Of a stretch of 18,187 bases of DNA, positions 7,282 to 14,985 are shown piece by piece. Origin of the DNA: Leptospira sp. (lineage in GTDB: Bacteria; Spirochaetota; Leptospiria; Leptospirales; Leptospiraceae); the NCBI GenBank assembly GCA_027533185.1, contig JAPZTS010000027.1, positions 1-18,187 of the forward strand, read 5' to 3'. The stretch's first letter is position 1; the number at the start of each line of letters is the position of its first letter. The notes beneath the pieces are model-generated. The model was not told the origin of the DNA and searched no databases. It saw nothing but the letters and a program-made list of their open reading frames with translations. A program made the position numbers and the translations under genes.

Positions 7282-7678
7282 AGGTTCGAAAGTAAGCAAT
7301 GGGTTTACCTTTCTCACCTAAACATACGTAGGTGATCTCACTTTCGATAACTTCCGAAAGTTTGCCTGTTTGCGGATTGTTGGTAATCGCAAGGGTTTTG
7401 GAAGTCACGGAGGATTTGCCATATTTAACAATTTTTCCATAAATTTGTATGATGTCTCCGGCTCGTGCTGGGCTCCGAAAGACCACGTTGTCCATACTGA
7501 TCGTAACAATATTCGTGTACTGGATTTTGGTCATAACAAACATCGCCATACCCTCATCGATCCAGGAAAGCATCTTCCCTCCAAAAAGGTTGTTATGGTA
7601 GTTTAGGTCGTCGGGCTGGACCAAATGTTGGGTGACAAGATCCATTTCTTTTATTTTTTCTCGAATTGCATCTGACAT
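7265..7678 (-). CDS. Acyl-CoA thioesterase, hot-dog fold (YciA/BFIT type)
   Basis: A 137-residue single hot-dog domain protein that hydrolyses acyl-CoA thioesters. The signature is [19 protein letters not shown] (25-43), with Asp41 as the likely catalytic acidic residue and the NNLFGG helix start typical of the YciA family. The strand pattern [19 protein letters not shown] (residues 65-83) matches the second half of the fold. The ATG at 7678 has no clear Shine-Dalgarno sequence. It is convergent with ubiX (17-base overlap) and divergent from pyrB (62 bases). Acyl chain preference cannot be read from sequence. Confidence 0.9.
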   Translation of the reverse strand: MSDAIREKIKEMDLVTQHLVQPDDLNYHNNLFGGKMLSWIDEGMAMFVMTKIQYTNIVTISMDNVVFRSPARAGDIIQIYGKIVKYGKSSVTSKTLAITNNPQTGKLSEVIESEITYVCLGEKGKPIAYFRTFTPPI

Positions 7679-7740
7679 TATGACAAGAATTTTTTGTTTT
7701 CGATTTCTTAGATACTAAAAACCCTAGAGAAACGAAATCC

Positions 7741-8673
7741 ATGTATTCCTATTCGCATAAAGACATTCTTGACACCCTCCAGTTTTCGAAAGAGGACCTG
7801 GATTTTCTCATCCATAAAACCCACCAAATGAATGCTTTGCACGAATCGGGCAAGGCCTTTGGAATCTTAAAGGGCAAACTTATGGCCTCGCTCTTTTTTG
7901 AGGCATCAACTCGAACGAGACTATCCTTTGAAGCCGCCATGGAAAGGTTAGGTGGACGGTTGATTTCTACTGTTGGGTTTCAATTTTCTTCTATTTCCAA
8001 AGGAGAGACACTCTATGATACGATGAAGATGATTGAAGCCTATGTTGATATTGCTGTGATCCGCCATCCAGTAGAGGGCAGTTCGAGGATTGCTGCTGGT
8101 GCGGTTAACATACCTGTTATCAACGCGGGGGATGGGGCAGGGCAGCACCCAACGCAAGCACTCCTCGATCTATATACAATCATTTCCGAAAAAGAAAAAA
8201 TCGACGGACTCTCAATTGCCTTTATCGGCGATTTGAAGTATGGCAGAACAATCCACTCACTCATCAATTTGCTCAGACACTATAAGGTACATTTGTATTT
8301 GATCTCACCTGAGGAATTAAGACTTCCCGAAGCTTATAAAAAAAATCTAAGTGGGTTTCCTATGACTTGGGAAGAAACTACGGATATCAAAGCTCTTTGG
8401 GATGCCGATGTTGCCTATGTAACTCGCATCCAAGAAGAGAGATTTCCCGATCATAGAGAGTATGAGAAATTAAAAGATATTTACAAAGTGAATAAAGAGC
8501 TAGTACTCGCTTCCAAAAAAAACACGACCATACTCCACCCACTTCCACGTGTGAATGAACTTTCAACTGATGTAGATGATTTACCTAATGCGGCCTACTT
8601 TCGTCAGGCGAAGTATGGCGTTGTCGTCCGTATGGCTCTTTTGGTATTGAGTTTGGGAATCCATTTTGAGTAA
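7741..8673 (+). CDS. pyrB: Aspartate carbamoyltransferase catalytic chain
   Basis: A 310-residue enzyme that joins carbamoyl phosphate and aspartate in the second step of pyrimidine synthesis. The carbamoyl-phosphate motif is STRTR (56-60). Lys87 in SKGETL, Arg108 in IRHP, His136 and Gln139 in HPTQALLD, Arg169, Arg229 and HPLPR (266-270) match the known active-site residues. Length is standard for the class without a regulatory subunit, and no pyrI is nearby. The 3' end overlaps by eight bases the TTG start of the DUF2203 gene, so the two are coupled. The 62-base upstream gap is T-rich; no confident promoter or attenuator was identified there. Confidence 0.96.
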   Translation: MYSYSHKDILDTLQFSKEDLDFLIHKTHQMNALHESGKAFGILKGKLMASLFFEASTRTRLSFEAAMERLGGRLISTVGFQFSSISKGETLYDTMKMIEAYVDIAVIRHPVEGSSRIAAGAVNIPVINAGDGAGQHPTQALLDLYTIISEKEKIDGLSIAFIGDLKYGRTIHSLINLLRHYKVHLYLISPEELRLPEAYKKNLSGFPMTWEETTDIKALWDADVAYVTRIQEERFPDHREYEKLKDIYKVNKELVLASKKNTTILHPLPRVNELSTDVDDLPNAAYFRQAKYGVVVRMALLVLSLGIHFE

Positions 8674-9028
8674 AAAAATTTGGACTCTCTCCGAGGCGAG
8701 AGAGGTATTGCCTCTTGTTAGGGAAATTACGAGAGAGTATTATATTAAGGCTAGTGTACTTGCGGATGAGATTCGGAAAAATCTCTTTCCTGAAAATGTC
8801 CTCGAAACAAAAGAGGATGAGATTGCATCGATTGTGCAAAATTGGTCCGATGAAATTTTGGCAATGGACCTAGATGTGAAAGGTCTTTGGCTCGTGGATT
8901 TTGACAATGGAAAAGGATACTATTGTTGGACCTGGGGCGAAGAAGATGTGTTATACGAACATGGATACAATGAAGGATTTAGATCAAGGAAATTAATAGA
9001 GGAGAATCAGAATGACTCAGATCAATGA
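8666..9028 (+). CDS. DUF2203-family protein
   Basis: A 120-residue protein matching DUF2203 (PF09969, from memory). The N-terminal [20 protein letters not shown] corresponds to the family's FTLEEAxxxLPLVRxI pattern, and the second half has GLWLVDFDN (residues 73-81), YYCWTWGE (residues 86-93) and [10 protein letters not shown] (residues 99-108), the family's conserved LVDF, CW..GE and HE..EGF.GR segments. The function of the family is not known. The TTG start at 8666 is supported by GGGA at 8655-8658, seven bases upstream. It overlaps pyrB by eight bases and dapL by 17 bases, so it is translated from the same message as both. Confidence 0.82.
   Translation: MSKKIWTLSEAREVLPLVREITREYYIKASVLADEIRKNLFPENVLETKEDEIASIVQNWSDEILAMDLDVKGLWLVDFDNGKGYYCWTWGEEDVLYEHGYNEGFRSRKLIEENQNDSDQ
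8685..8715 (+). promoter_or_regulatory. Two mutually exclusive stems just after pyrB
   Basis: CTCTCTC at 8685-8691 pairs with GAGAGAG at 8698-8704 (7-bp stem, 6-base loop). AGAGG at 8701-8705 pairs instead with CCTCT at 8711-8715 (5-bp stem). They share bases and lie in the first codons of the DUF2203 gene. A role in attenuation or processing after pyrB is possible, but the pairing may be a chance result of the coding sequence. Confidence 0.25.
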
Positions 9029-10238
9029 AAACTATCTTAAATTAAAAGCAGGTTATTTATTCCCTGAAATTGGAAGGCGAGTAAAGGCTTACTCGGAACA
9101 AAATCCTAGCCAAAAAATCATACGCTTGGGAATCGGTGATGTTACACTCCCGCTTGCACCGAGTATTGTAAATGCGATGGTTGATGCTGCTAAGGAGATG
9201 GGAACGGCTGGCGGATTTCACGGATATGGTCCAGAGCAAGGGTATAGTTTTTTAATCAGTAAGATCATAGAAAACGATTACAAAGCGAGAGGTGTCAGCC
9301 TCAGTGAAGATGAAGTGTTTGTTTCCGACGGATCAAAATGTGATTCTGGAAACATCCAAGAGATTTTTTCTTTAGATAGTAAAATTGCGGTAGTGGACCC
9401 CGTCTATCCTGTGTATGTTGATACCAATGTAATGGCAGGAAGAACTGGAGAAATCGGAGCCGATGGAAGATATGCAAATATTGTATACATGCCAGCAACA
9501 GAAGAGAATCATTTTGAACCTGATTTCCCAAAAGAGAAAGCAGATATCATCTACCTTTGTTATCCGAACAACCCCACTGGTATGGTTGCAACCAAAGAAA
9601 GGCTAACCGAATGGGTAAACTATGCAAAAAAAATAGGAAGCATCATTCTCTTTGATTCTGCTTATGAATCCTTTATCCAAGACAAAGAAATTCCCAAGTC
9701 GATTTACGAAATCCCTGGAGCCAAAGAAGTTGCTATTGAATTCCGAAGTTTTTCAAAAACAGCAGGGTTTACAGGAACCCGTTGTGCGTATCTCGTAATA
9801 CCGAAAGAACTAAAAGGAAAAACCAAATCTGGCGAAGAAATTAGCTTCAATTCACTTTGGAGTAGAAGGCATACCACAAAATTCAATGGTGTTTCTTATG
9901 TAACCCAAAAAGGTGCAGAAGCGATCTTTTCACAAGAAGGGAAAAAAGAGATAGCGGAACAAATTTCTTATTATATGGAGAATGCAAAGTTCATCCGAGA
10001 GGGTCTTTCTTCGGCAGGATATAAAGTTTTTGGTGGAACCAATGCTCCTTACATTTGGCTAAAGACTCCCAAAGGTCTTAAGTCTTGGGAATTTTTTGAT
10101 GAACTCCTTTCGAAAGCACAGATTGTAGGAACTCCAGGTTCTGGATTTGGCCCGGCAGGAGAGGGTTACTTCCGACTTTCTGCCTTTGGTAAACGGGAAG
10201 ATGTGATTTCTGCCATCGAACGCATCCAAAAAATGTAA
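9012..10238 (+). CDS. dapL: LL-diaminopimelate aminotransferase
   Basis: A 408-residue PLP-dependent fold-type I aminotransferase that makes LL-diaminopimelate directly from tetrahydrodipicolinate, bypassing the succinylase or acetylase branches; the product feeds peptidoglycan and lysine. The PLP Lys is Lys249 in [20 protein letters not shown] is at 184-190, Asp215 and Tyr218 in LFDSAYESF hold the cofactor ring, and the N-terminus has GDVTLPL (42-48) and [10 protein letters not shown] (69-78), which separate DapL from general aspartate aminotransferases. DapL of Leptospira has been characterised experimentally (family knowledge). GAGGAGA precedes the ATG. It overlaps the DUF2203 gene by 17 bases. 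Confidence 0.95.
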   Translation: MTQINENYLKLKAGYLFPEIGRRVKAYSEQNPSQKIIRLGIGDVTLPLAPSIVNAMVDAAKEMGTAGGFHGYGPEQGYSFLISKIIENDYKARGVSLSEDEVFVSDGSKCDSGNIQEIFSLDSKIAVVDPVYPVYVDTNVMAGRTGEIGADGRYANIVYMPATEENHFEPDFPKEKADIIYLCYPNNPTGMVATKERLTEWVNYAKKIGSIILFDSAYESFIQDKEIPKSIYEIPGAKEVAIEFRSFSKTAGFTGTRCAYLVIPKELKGKTKSGEEISFNSLWSRRHTTKFNGVSYVTQKGAEAIFSQEGKKEIAEQISYYMENAKFIREGLSSAGYKVFGGTNAPYIWLKTPKGLKSWEFFDELLSKAQIVGTPGSGFGPAGEGYFRLSAFGKREDVISAIERIQKM

Positions 10239-10290
10239 AAATTAGTCCTGGTTTTTCCCTTAGCTCCGATATATATTCTAAGGTAGAGCT
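10239..10290 (+). promoter_or_regulatory. Leader with alternative short stems over a ribosome-binding site
   Basis: This 52-base gap holds CCTTAG at 10258-10263 paired with CTAAGG at 10278-10283, whose AAGG is the likely ribosome-binding site of the next gene. It also holds TAGCTC at 10261-10266 complementary to GAGCTA at 10286-10291, which includes the A of the start codon. The two stems share bases and exclude each other. TATATT at 10272-10277 could be a -10 box, but no good -35 is present. Confidence 0.3.
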
Positions 10291-11271
10291 ATGGGAAAAT
10301 GGAAATTCATCCTCTTGTTTGCGCTGGTAGTGGGTCATATCTCACATATCAGTGCAGTATCACCAGAACAAACCAATCTGGGGATTTTGATCTTTGAGAA
10401 TAAAGAAAATTTAAACTTTATCAATGTCGCGGTGAGTAACTTAGCACCTTCTCAAGAAGAAGCAACGGGAACGCCACCAGCCGCAGGTACAGACCCTGCT
10501 AAAAAAAATCTAGATTTTGAATATTTTAAACTACTAAAAGCCGCAAATCAGTCGGACTTTAGTGGAAATATGTGGTATCTCCAAAGCAATTACACATACG
10601 CATTCCGCCAATTGCGCCAGGCACAAGGAGAGCTAAAAAATATTTTTGAAATTGTTTTACAAAAATACATTGAAGATGCAAAAGCTTTGTTGGAGTCTGC
10701 TGCACCTGCCATCATTAGATCGAACGATAATAACGCAAAAGCCCTTCTCCGCCTTGGCTTTCGTGATTTGAGATCTTCGGAAGATTTGTATACTACAGGT
10801 TTGAATTCGAGTCCCCACCAATATAGATACAAACTCACTCTCTACAAAGAAGGTATATTAACTCTACGACGAGCCAAACGATTTGCTATCTTGGCGATGA
10901 TTTATTCCAAAACTCCCGATGAAGATAAACCAGAATACCAATACCGGTCCAATGAAGATTTAAAGGAAGCTCGATCCGAAGAAAAACAACGTAATTATGA
11001 GAAAGTAAGGGATACCCTTATTAATTACATAGAAAACAAAAGGATGGAACGTACGGTACTACCTCCAGGAAACCCCGATGCAAAACCTTTAGATCTACTA
11101 GAGCAACATGACGACAATTATGGATTTATAACTTCCAAGAAGGTGGATTTACTGATTGAAGCGAATTCACAAATTAAGGAGACAGAAGGTGCAAGACGTG
11201 AGTCCGTCCCTCCGGTTCCAAAATTTGATGAAAACGGAAAAGCGATCTATCCCGAAGAGAAAAAGAAGTAA
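10291..11271 (+). CDS. Exported helical hypothetical protein, 326 residues
   Basis: Family not recognised. Residues 1-22 form a signal peptide (MGKWKF, hydrophobic core, probable cleavage after HISA). A Pro/Ala/Thr-rich linker (about 55-70) leads into a long, mostly helical region (about 75-300) with many Lys, Glu, Arg, Leu and Tyr residues, and the C-terminus is charged (EEKKK). There are no Cys residues, no membrane segments after the signal and no visible catalytic motif, which points to a structural or binding role in the periplasm. AAGG lies seven bases before the ATG. The stop overlaps the next start as TAATG, so the downstream exported gene is coupled and the products may work together. 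Confidence 0.72.
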   Translation: MGKWKFILLFALVVGHISHISAVSPEQTNLGILIFENKENLNFINVAVSNLAPSQEEATGTPPAAGTDPAKKNLDFEYFKLLKAANQSDFSGNMWYLQSNYTYAFRQLRQAQGELKNIFEIVLQKYIEDAKALLESAAPAIIRSNDNNAKALLRLGFRDLRSSEDLYTTGLNSSPHQYRYKLTLYKEGILTLRRAKRFAILAMIYSKTPDEDKPEYQYRSNEDLKEARSEEKQRNYEKVRDTLINYIENKRMERTVLPPGNPDAKPLDLLEQHDDNYGFITSKKVDLLIEANSQIKETEGARRESVPPVPKFDENGKAIYPEEKKK

Positions 11272-11906
11272 TGAAGTATTCCCTAGTTTACCTTATTCTA
11301 ATATTGTTTGGTTTTGGAATCGTTTCTAAAACCACTCTTTCCTACAGAGAGAGAAAAAAACAACTTGATGGTAAAATAACACTAGTTACTGAGCTCAAAG
11401 AAAATTTGGGATTACAGGTGGACGATGGGAAAAACTCTATCGAGTCTCTAAAAAAAGATGTAGAAGAAAGTTATCGTGCTGGTAGTCGAGTTCAAATGGA
11501 AAAAGCTTTGGGAATTGCTGAAGGAGAAGTGCATTTTTTACAGAGAAAACTTTGTTCTCCAATGGAAGAAATTGCAGGAAATCTATACCAGAAGGCAATG
11601 GGTGATTGGATTCTTTTAGATACGGAAGACAAATCCAGTTCAAAAAAACTCGATTGGGATACAAAAGAAAAGATTCAAAGGTATCTTAGTATGGCCAAAA
11701 GTGAAAAAGATCATGCCAAGGATTATTTTCTTTCCGGTAACTTCCACAGGTCCCTACATACATACAAAAAATCTATCGTCTACTCTCTCCTCTCTCTCAG
11801 ATCTCAAAAATCTGAAATTCCAGACGAATTTAAAACAGCGGATCAGATTTGGGTAGAACCCATTCTACTCGGGAACAAGAAAACTTCAACCATCCAAGAA
11901 AACTAA
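11271..11906 (+). CDS. Membrane-anchored or exported helical hypothetical protein, 211 residues
   Basis: Family not recognised. The N-terminal hydrophobic stretch (about residues 4-19) has no convincing signal-peptidase site, so it may be an uncleaved anchor. The rest is strongly helical with heptad-like Leu/Ile spacing (KQLDGKITLVTELKENLGL and later segments) and helix-rich repeats of the kind seen in TPR-like proteins (YFLSGNFHRSLHTYKKSIVY resembles one TPR helix pair). It has a single Cys. The ATG overlaps the previous stop by one base (TAATG). It is probably the partner of the 326-residue exported protein. Confidence 0.7.
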   Translation: MKYSLVYLILILFGFGIVSKTTLSYRERKKQLDGKITLVTELKENLGLQVDDGKNSIESLKKDVEESYRAGSRVQMEKALGIAEGEVHFLQRKLCSPMEEIAGNLYQKAMGDWILLDTEDKSSSKKLDWDTKEKIQRYLSMAKSEKDHAKDYFLSGNFHRSLHTYKKSIVYSLLSLRSQKSEIPDEFKTADQIWVEPILLGNKKTSTIQEN

Positions 11907-11920
11907 AAATTTCGATTTTC

Positions 11921-11955
11921 ACGAGGTCGAATGATTTCAGAATGACTCGTTAGTG
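11921..11955 (+). promoter_or_regulatory. Two overlapping mini-ORFs chained to a GTG start
   Basis: GAGG at 11923-11926 precedes a four-codon ORF (ATG at 11931, TGA at 11943-11945). That stop overlaps a three-codon ORF (ATG at 11942, TAG at 11951-11953). Its stop in turn overlaps the GTG at 11953 that opens the regulator gene. The regulator has no ribosome-binding site of its own at the usual distance, so translation may enter through this chain. Confidence 0.35.
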
Positions 11956-13182
11956 AAGATCGAATCTTTGTATCGGCATTTTTTAATGACTCGGGCGACC
12001 CATCTCCCGGTTGTTTCTTCCACGGGAGAGTTAGTAGGACTCCTCTCGAAGGATCGTGTGCAAAGAGAACTTTCCGATCTGGGTGGCAAAAGAGAGGAAT
12101 ATACAGAAATACCAGATTCTATTTTAGATTTAGAACTTCATGAAAGTATTCTGCAATACTTTAAAGAGTCTAACCTAATCCCTGTCATTGGGCTCGATGG
12201 TGAAAAAAAAGAATCCTGGGACAAACCAAGATTTCTTGCCGCATTCACTAAGTTAGATTCAAAAAAACAAAAAGACCCCAAACTAGAAGAAGTTCATCAC
12301 AAAATAGATAAACAAAAAGAGAAACAGGAAAGTATCCATTGGTTTATGGAGCTGATTCTTTCTCATTTTCCTGATGGTCTGTTAGCAACAGATGTAAACG
12401 GGAATAGCATTTTTTACAATGAGAGTTTTGAAGAGAAAATTCTGACAAAGTCAATTTTCAAAGATTCCATACAAACAGCTGAAAAATACCTGTTCAACTT
12501 AAGTCGTGAATTGATTGCCAATTATTTAAAAAACCATGATCTAAACCTGAAATCAGAATCTGAGATTGCCGAACTGACAACGACTGTTTCTGGCTTGAAT
12601 TCTTTGATTCGGGTCGTTACGCTGAGAAAGGATAAGAAGGTTGTTGGATTCCTATACCATTTTTCGCAAATGAAAGATATTTTAGGCGGTCCTTCTGGTG
12701 CTGAGTCTCCTCGACTAGGTTTGGATTTGGCCCTTCAAAAAAAATTACCCTTGGAAAAAATCTTAGAGGAGACCGAGTCCTTTTATATTTTAGAAACTCT
12801 TAGAAAAAACCAAAAGAATATATCTCACTCCGCAAATGATTTGGGTATCCCAAGAACAACCTTACAAAACCGAATCAAGTATCTTAATTTGATGGATAGA
12901 ATGGAAGAGGAGTCCAAAGAAAGACAAGTCATTCCACGGAAACGTTCGAAATCCGGCTTAAGTCAGGCCCACGAACCAAATCAAAGAACCAAAGCCTCTG
13001 AAATCAAACCTGCTAAACCAAAAAAATCTGAGAAAACAAAAGGAAAAGAAACCCGATTCCCTGGGACCAAATCTAAAAAACCTACAAAAAAACTCCAAAA
13101 AACGGAACAAAAGAAGAAGAAGCTAAGTAAATCTACGAAACCACCGAAGAGATCTTCCAAAAACCCAAAAAAAAGACCTTGA
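11953..13182 (+). CDS. Regulator with CBS-like, PAS-like and Fis-type helix-turn-helix domains and a lysine-rich tail
   Basis: A 409-residue protein. Residues 1-100 resemble a CBS region (ATHLPVVSSTGELVGLLSKD, later LIPVIGLDG). Residues 104-127 are charged and helical. Residues 128-240 look like a PAS sensor (HFPDGLLATDVNGNSIFYNE, ending in VVGFLYHFSQM). Residues 270-313 are a Fis/NtrC-type helix-turn-helix, with NISHSANDLGIPRTTLQNRI at 289-308. Residues 331-409 contain 25 Lys in 79 residues with many Ser, Thr and Pro, like a histone H1 tail. The AAA+ sigma-54 activator domain usually found between PAS and Fis domains is absent, so it should bind DNA without activating sigma-54. GTG is the first possible start after an in-frame stop. 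Rho follows on the same strand. Confidence 0.75.
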   Translation: MKIESLYRHFLMTRATHLPVVSSTGELVGLLSKDRVQRELSDLGGKREEYTEIPDSILDLELHESILQYFKESNLIPVIGLDGEKKESWDKPRFLAAFTKLDSKKQKDPKLEEVHHKIDKQKEKQESIHWFMELILSHFPDGLLATDVNGNSIFYNESFEEKILTKSIFKDSIQTAEKYLFNLSRELIANYLKNHDLNLKSESEIAELTTTVSGLNSLIRVVTLRKDKKVVGFLYHFSQMKDILGGPSGAESPRLGLDLALQKKLPLEKILEETESFYILETLRKNQKNISHSANDLGIPRTTLQNRIKYLNLMDRMEEESKERQVIPRKRSKSGLSQAHEPNQRTKASEIKPAKPKKSEKTKGKETRFPGTKSKKPTKKLQKTEQKKKKLSKSTKPPKRSSKNPKKRP

Positions 13183-13317
13183 CGATTTTCGGTAGGAATC
13201 AATGGTTTTACTACCATTTGAGGAAAACAAACTCACCTTACTCTGTTTCTTTTGCATAGTCAATGCACAGATGGTTCCCATTAACTCTAAAATTCCAAAA
13301 TCTATGAAAGACAATTT
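13183..13317 (+). promoter_or_regulatory. rho leader region
   Basis: The 135 bases before rho contain a possible leader ORF (listed separately) and a 6-bp inverted repeat, AATGGT at 13201-13206 and ACCATT at 13213-13218, that covers that ORF's start codon. TTGCAT at 13252-13257 could be a -35 box but no matching -10 is convincing. No T-run follows the stem, so it is not a terminator. The leader is long enough for autoregulation as known for rho in enteric bacteria. Confidence 0.4.
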
Positions 13318-13351
13318 ATGGCATCACGCAAACAAGAAGAACTACCAGTAA
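13202..13351 (+). CDS. Candidate 49-codon rho leader ORF
   Basis: An ATG at 13202, preceded by AGGA at 13194-13197, opens a 49-codon frame that ends with TAA at 13349-13351, 34 bases inside rho and in another frame. The peptide starts [10 protein letters not shown] and has a hydrophobic patch ([10 protein letters not shown]). In Escherichia coli, rho is preceded by the leader ORF rhoL (family knowledge), but I see no evidence of homology. The ribosome-binding-site spacing is slightly short. It could be chance; conservation in related genomes would decide. Confidence 0.35.
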   Translation: MVLLPFEENKLTLLCFFCIVNAQMVPINSKIPKSMKDNLWHHANKKNYQ

Positions 13352-14718
13352 ATCCCACCGAAGACCAAGAATATACAAACGGAATCATGGACCAAGAAGA
13401 AGGTACCGAGCCACCGAAACAGTTCAAAAAGAAAAGGAAACATTACGAAGGTCCCATCCCGCCTCCTTTAGATCTAGTTGAACTTAAGAAGAAGAATATC
13501 AATGAATTAGCTGACCTTGCGAAAACCTTAGGTGTTGAAAACACCCACGGACTTAAAAAACAAAACCTGATGTTTGCTCTCCTTCAGGCGCAAACAGAAA
13601 AGGATGGCCAAGTGCATGCGGCGGGAGTTATGGAAAAACTCCCCGACGGTTATGGATTCTTAAGATCACCTGATTATAATTATGTGCCAGGTCCAGATGA
13701 CATTTATGTATCCCCGTCTCAAATAAAACTCTTTGGCCTAAGAACAGGAGATACTGTAACAGGTCTGATCCGACCTCCGAAAGAAGCTGAGAGATTTTTT
13801 GCCATGTTGCGAGTGGAATCTATAAATGGCTTCCCTGTTGAGGTTGCTCAAAAAAGGAATCTTTTTGATAACCTAACTCCTCTCTACCCAAATGAAAAAA
13901 TCAACATGGAATTTGATCCAAGCCATTTGGATACAAGAGTAATTGACCTCATGTGTCCAATCGGGAAAGGGCAAAGGGCTCTTATTGTTGCACCACCTAG
14001 AACTGGTAAAACGGTTCTTATGCAATCGATTGCAAATGCGATCACAAGAAACCATCCAGAGATATTCCTGATCGTCCTTTTGATCGACGAACGACCTGAA
14101 GAGGTAACAGACATGGCTCGTCATGTAAAAGGTGAGGTGGTAAGTTCTACATTTGACGAACCAGCACAGCGCCACGTACAAGTTGCCGAGATGGTAATCG
14201 AAAAGGCAAAACGACTCGTAGAACATGGAAAGGATGTTGTCATCTTACTTGACTCGATTACTAGGCTTGCACGCGCGTACAACCAAGTGGTGCCAACTTC
14301 CGGGAAGATTCTTTCGGGTGGTGTGGATTCGAATGCCCTCCACAAACCAAAACGATTTTTTGGTGCAGCTAGAAATATCGAAGAGGGTGGCTCGCTCACC
14401 ATCATCGCAACCGCGTTGATTGACACTGGTTCCCGAATGGATGAGGTTATTTTTGAAGAGTTTAAGGGAACAGGAAATATGGAAATCCATTTGGATAGAA
14501 AACTCGCTGACAAACGAATTTTCCCTGCCATTGATATCAACCGCTCCGGAACTCGTAAGGAAGAGCTCCTCCTTCCTTCGGATGTTTTAATGCGAGTTTT
14601 TATCCTCCGAAAAGTACTTTCTCCTATGAGCATTACGGAAAGTATGGAACTATTGATCGAAAAAATGCGTGGTGCGAAGACGAACGATCAGTTTCTCGCC
14701 AGCATGAATACCAACTAA
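13318..14718 (+). CDS. rho: Transcription termination factor Rho
   Basis: A 466-residue hexameric RNA-dependent ATPase that ends transcription of untranslated RNA. A short charged, lysine-rich N-terminal extension (1-48) precedes the Rho N-domain helices ([19 protein letters not shown]). The cold-shock-like RNA-binding domain follows ([20 protein letters not shown], 110-129). The ATPase core has Walker A APPRTGKT (225-232, Lys231), Walker B VVILLD (307-312), Q-loop LSGGVDSNA (332-340) and R-loop [11 protein letters not shown] (384-394). Walker A reads PPRTGKT where Escherichia coli has PPKAGKT, a known natural variant. The ATG at 13318 has only a weak ribosome-binding site. rpmE begins ten bases downstream. 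Expression may involve the leader described above. Confidence 0.97.
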   Translation: MASRKQEELPVNPTEDQEYTNGIMDQEEGTEPPKQFKKKRKHYEGPIPPPLDLVELKKKNINELADLAKTLGVENTHGLKKQNLMFALLQAQTEKDGQVHAAGVMEKLPDGYGFLRSPDYNYVPGPDDIYVSPSQIKLFGLRTGDTVTGLIRPPKEAERFFAMLRVESINGFPVEVAQKRNLFDNLTPLYPNEKINMEFDPSHLDTRVIDLMCPIGKGQRALIVAPPRTGKTVLMQSIANAITRNHPEIFLIVLLIDERPEEVTDMARHVKGEVVSSTFDEPAQRHVQVAEMVIEKAKRLVEHGKDVVILLDSITRLARAYNQVVPTSGKILSGGVDSNALHKPKRFFGAARNIEEGGSLTIIATALIDTGSRMDEVIFEEFKGTGNMEIHLDRKLADKRIFPAIDINRSGTRKEELLLPSDVLMRVFILRKVLSPMSITESMELLIEKMRGAKTNDQFLASMNTN

Positions 14719-14728
14719 AGGGCCACTT

Positions 14729-14929
14729 ATGAAGACAGATATCCATCCAAAATACGTTCCAGCAAAAATCAAATGTGCATGTGGCAATGTGATTGAAACA
14801 CGTTCCTACGCTGGGGATATGAGCGTGGAAATTTGTTCCAATTGCCACCCTTTCTTCACAGGTAAATCCAAACTTGTGGATACAACGGGTCGAGTAGACA
14901 AGTTCAAGAAAAAATACAAGATGAAATAA
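14729..14929 (+). CDS. rpmE: 50S ribosomal protein L31, zinc-binding form
   Basis: A 66-residue protein of the large ribosomal subunit, at the bridge to the small subunit. The start [10 protein letters not shown] is typical. Cys16, Cys18, Cys36 and Cys39 are the zinc ligands of the C+ form, so this is the zinc-dependent version and not the YkgM-type replacement. The C-terminus is basic (KFKKKYKMK). AAAGGG precedes the ATG. It lies ten bases after rho; a rho-rpmE pairing is common in many bacteria. Confidence 0.97.
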   Translation: MKTDIHPKYVPAKIKCACGNVIETRSYAGDMSVEICSNCHPFFTGKSKLVDTTGRVDKFKKKYKMK

Positions 14930-14985
14930 GGAGAGATCTCTCTCCCGATCGTCTAAGAGATAGATTTTATCCCCAGGAGCTTTTT
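14930..14985 (+). promoter_or_regulatory. Intergenic stems between rpmE and the NifU-like gene
   Basis: GGAGAG at 14930-14935 pairs with CTCTCC at 14940-14945 around an ATCT loop. ATCTCT at 14936-14941 can instead pair with AGAGAT at 14956-14961. The two stems share bases. No T-run follows the first, so it is not a standard terminator. AGGAG just before the ATG at 14986 is the ribosome-binding site of the next gene. Confidence 0.35.

Noticed and set aside
11929..11945. GAATGA direct repeat at 11-base spacing as an operator
   Set aside because: The repeats coincide with the two mini-ORF start and stop signals, which explain them equally well.
11932..11953. Frameshift truncating the regulator's N-terminus
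   Set aside because: All three upstream frames close quickly, and the GTG start gives a CBS-like domain that begins in a plausible place; no homologous sequence is seen in other frames upstream.
14121..14633. 170-codon minus-strand ORF inside rho
   Set aside because: It is fully antisense to the strongly conserved Rho ATPase domain, has low-complexity Ser/Ile-rich content and no ribosome-binding site; a shadow of rho.
14930..14945. Rho-independent terminator after rpmE
   Set aside because: The stem is short and no T-run follows.
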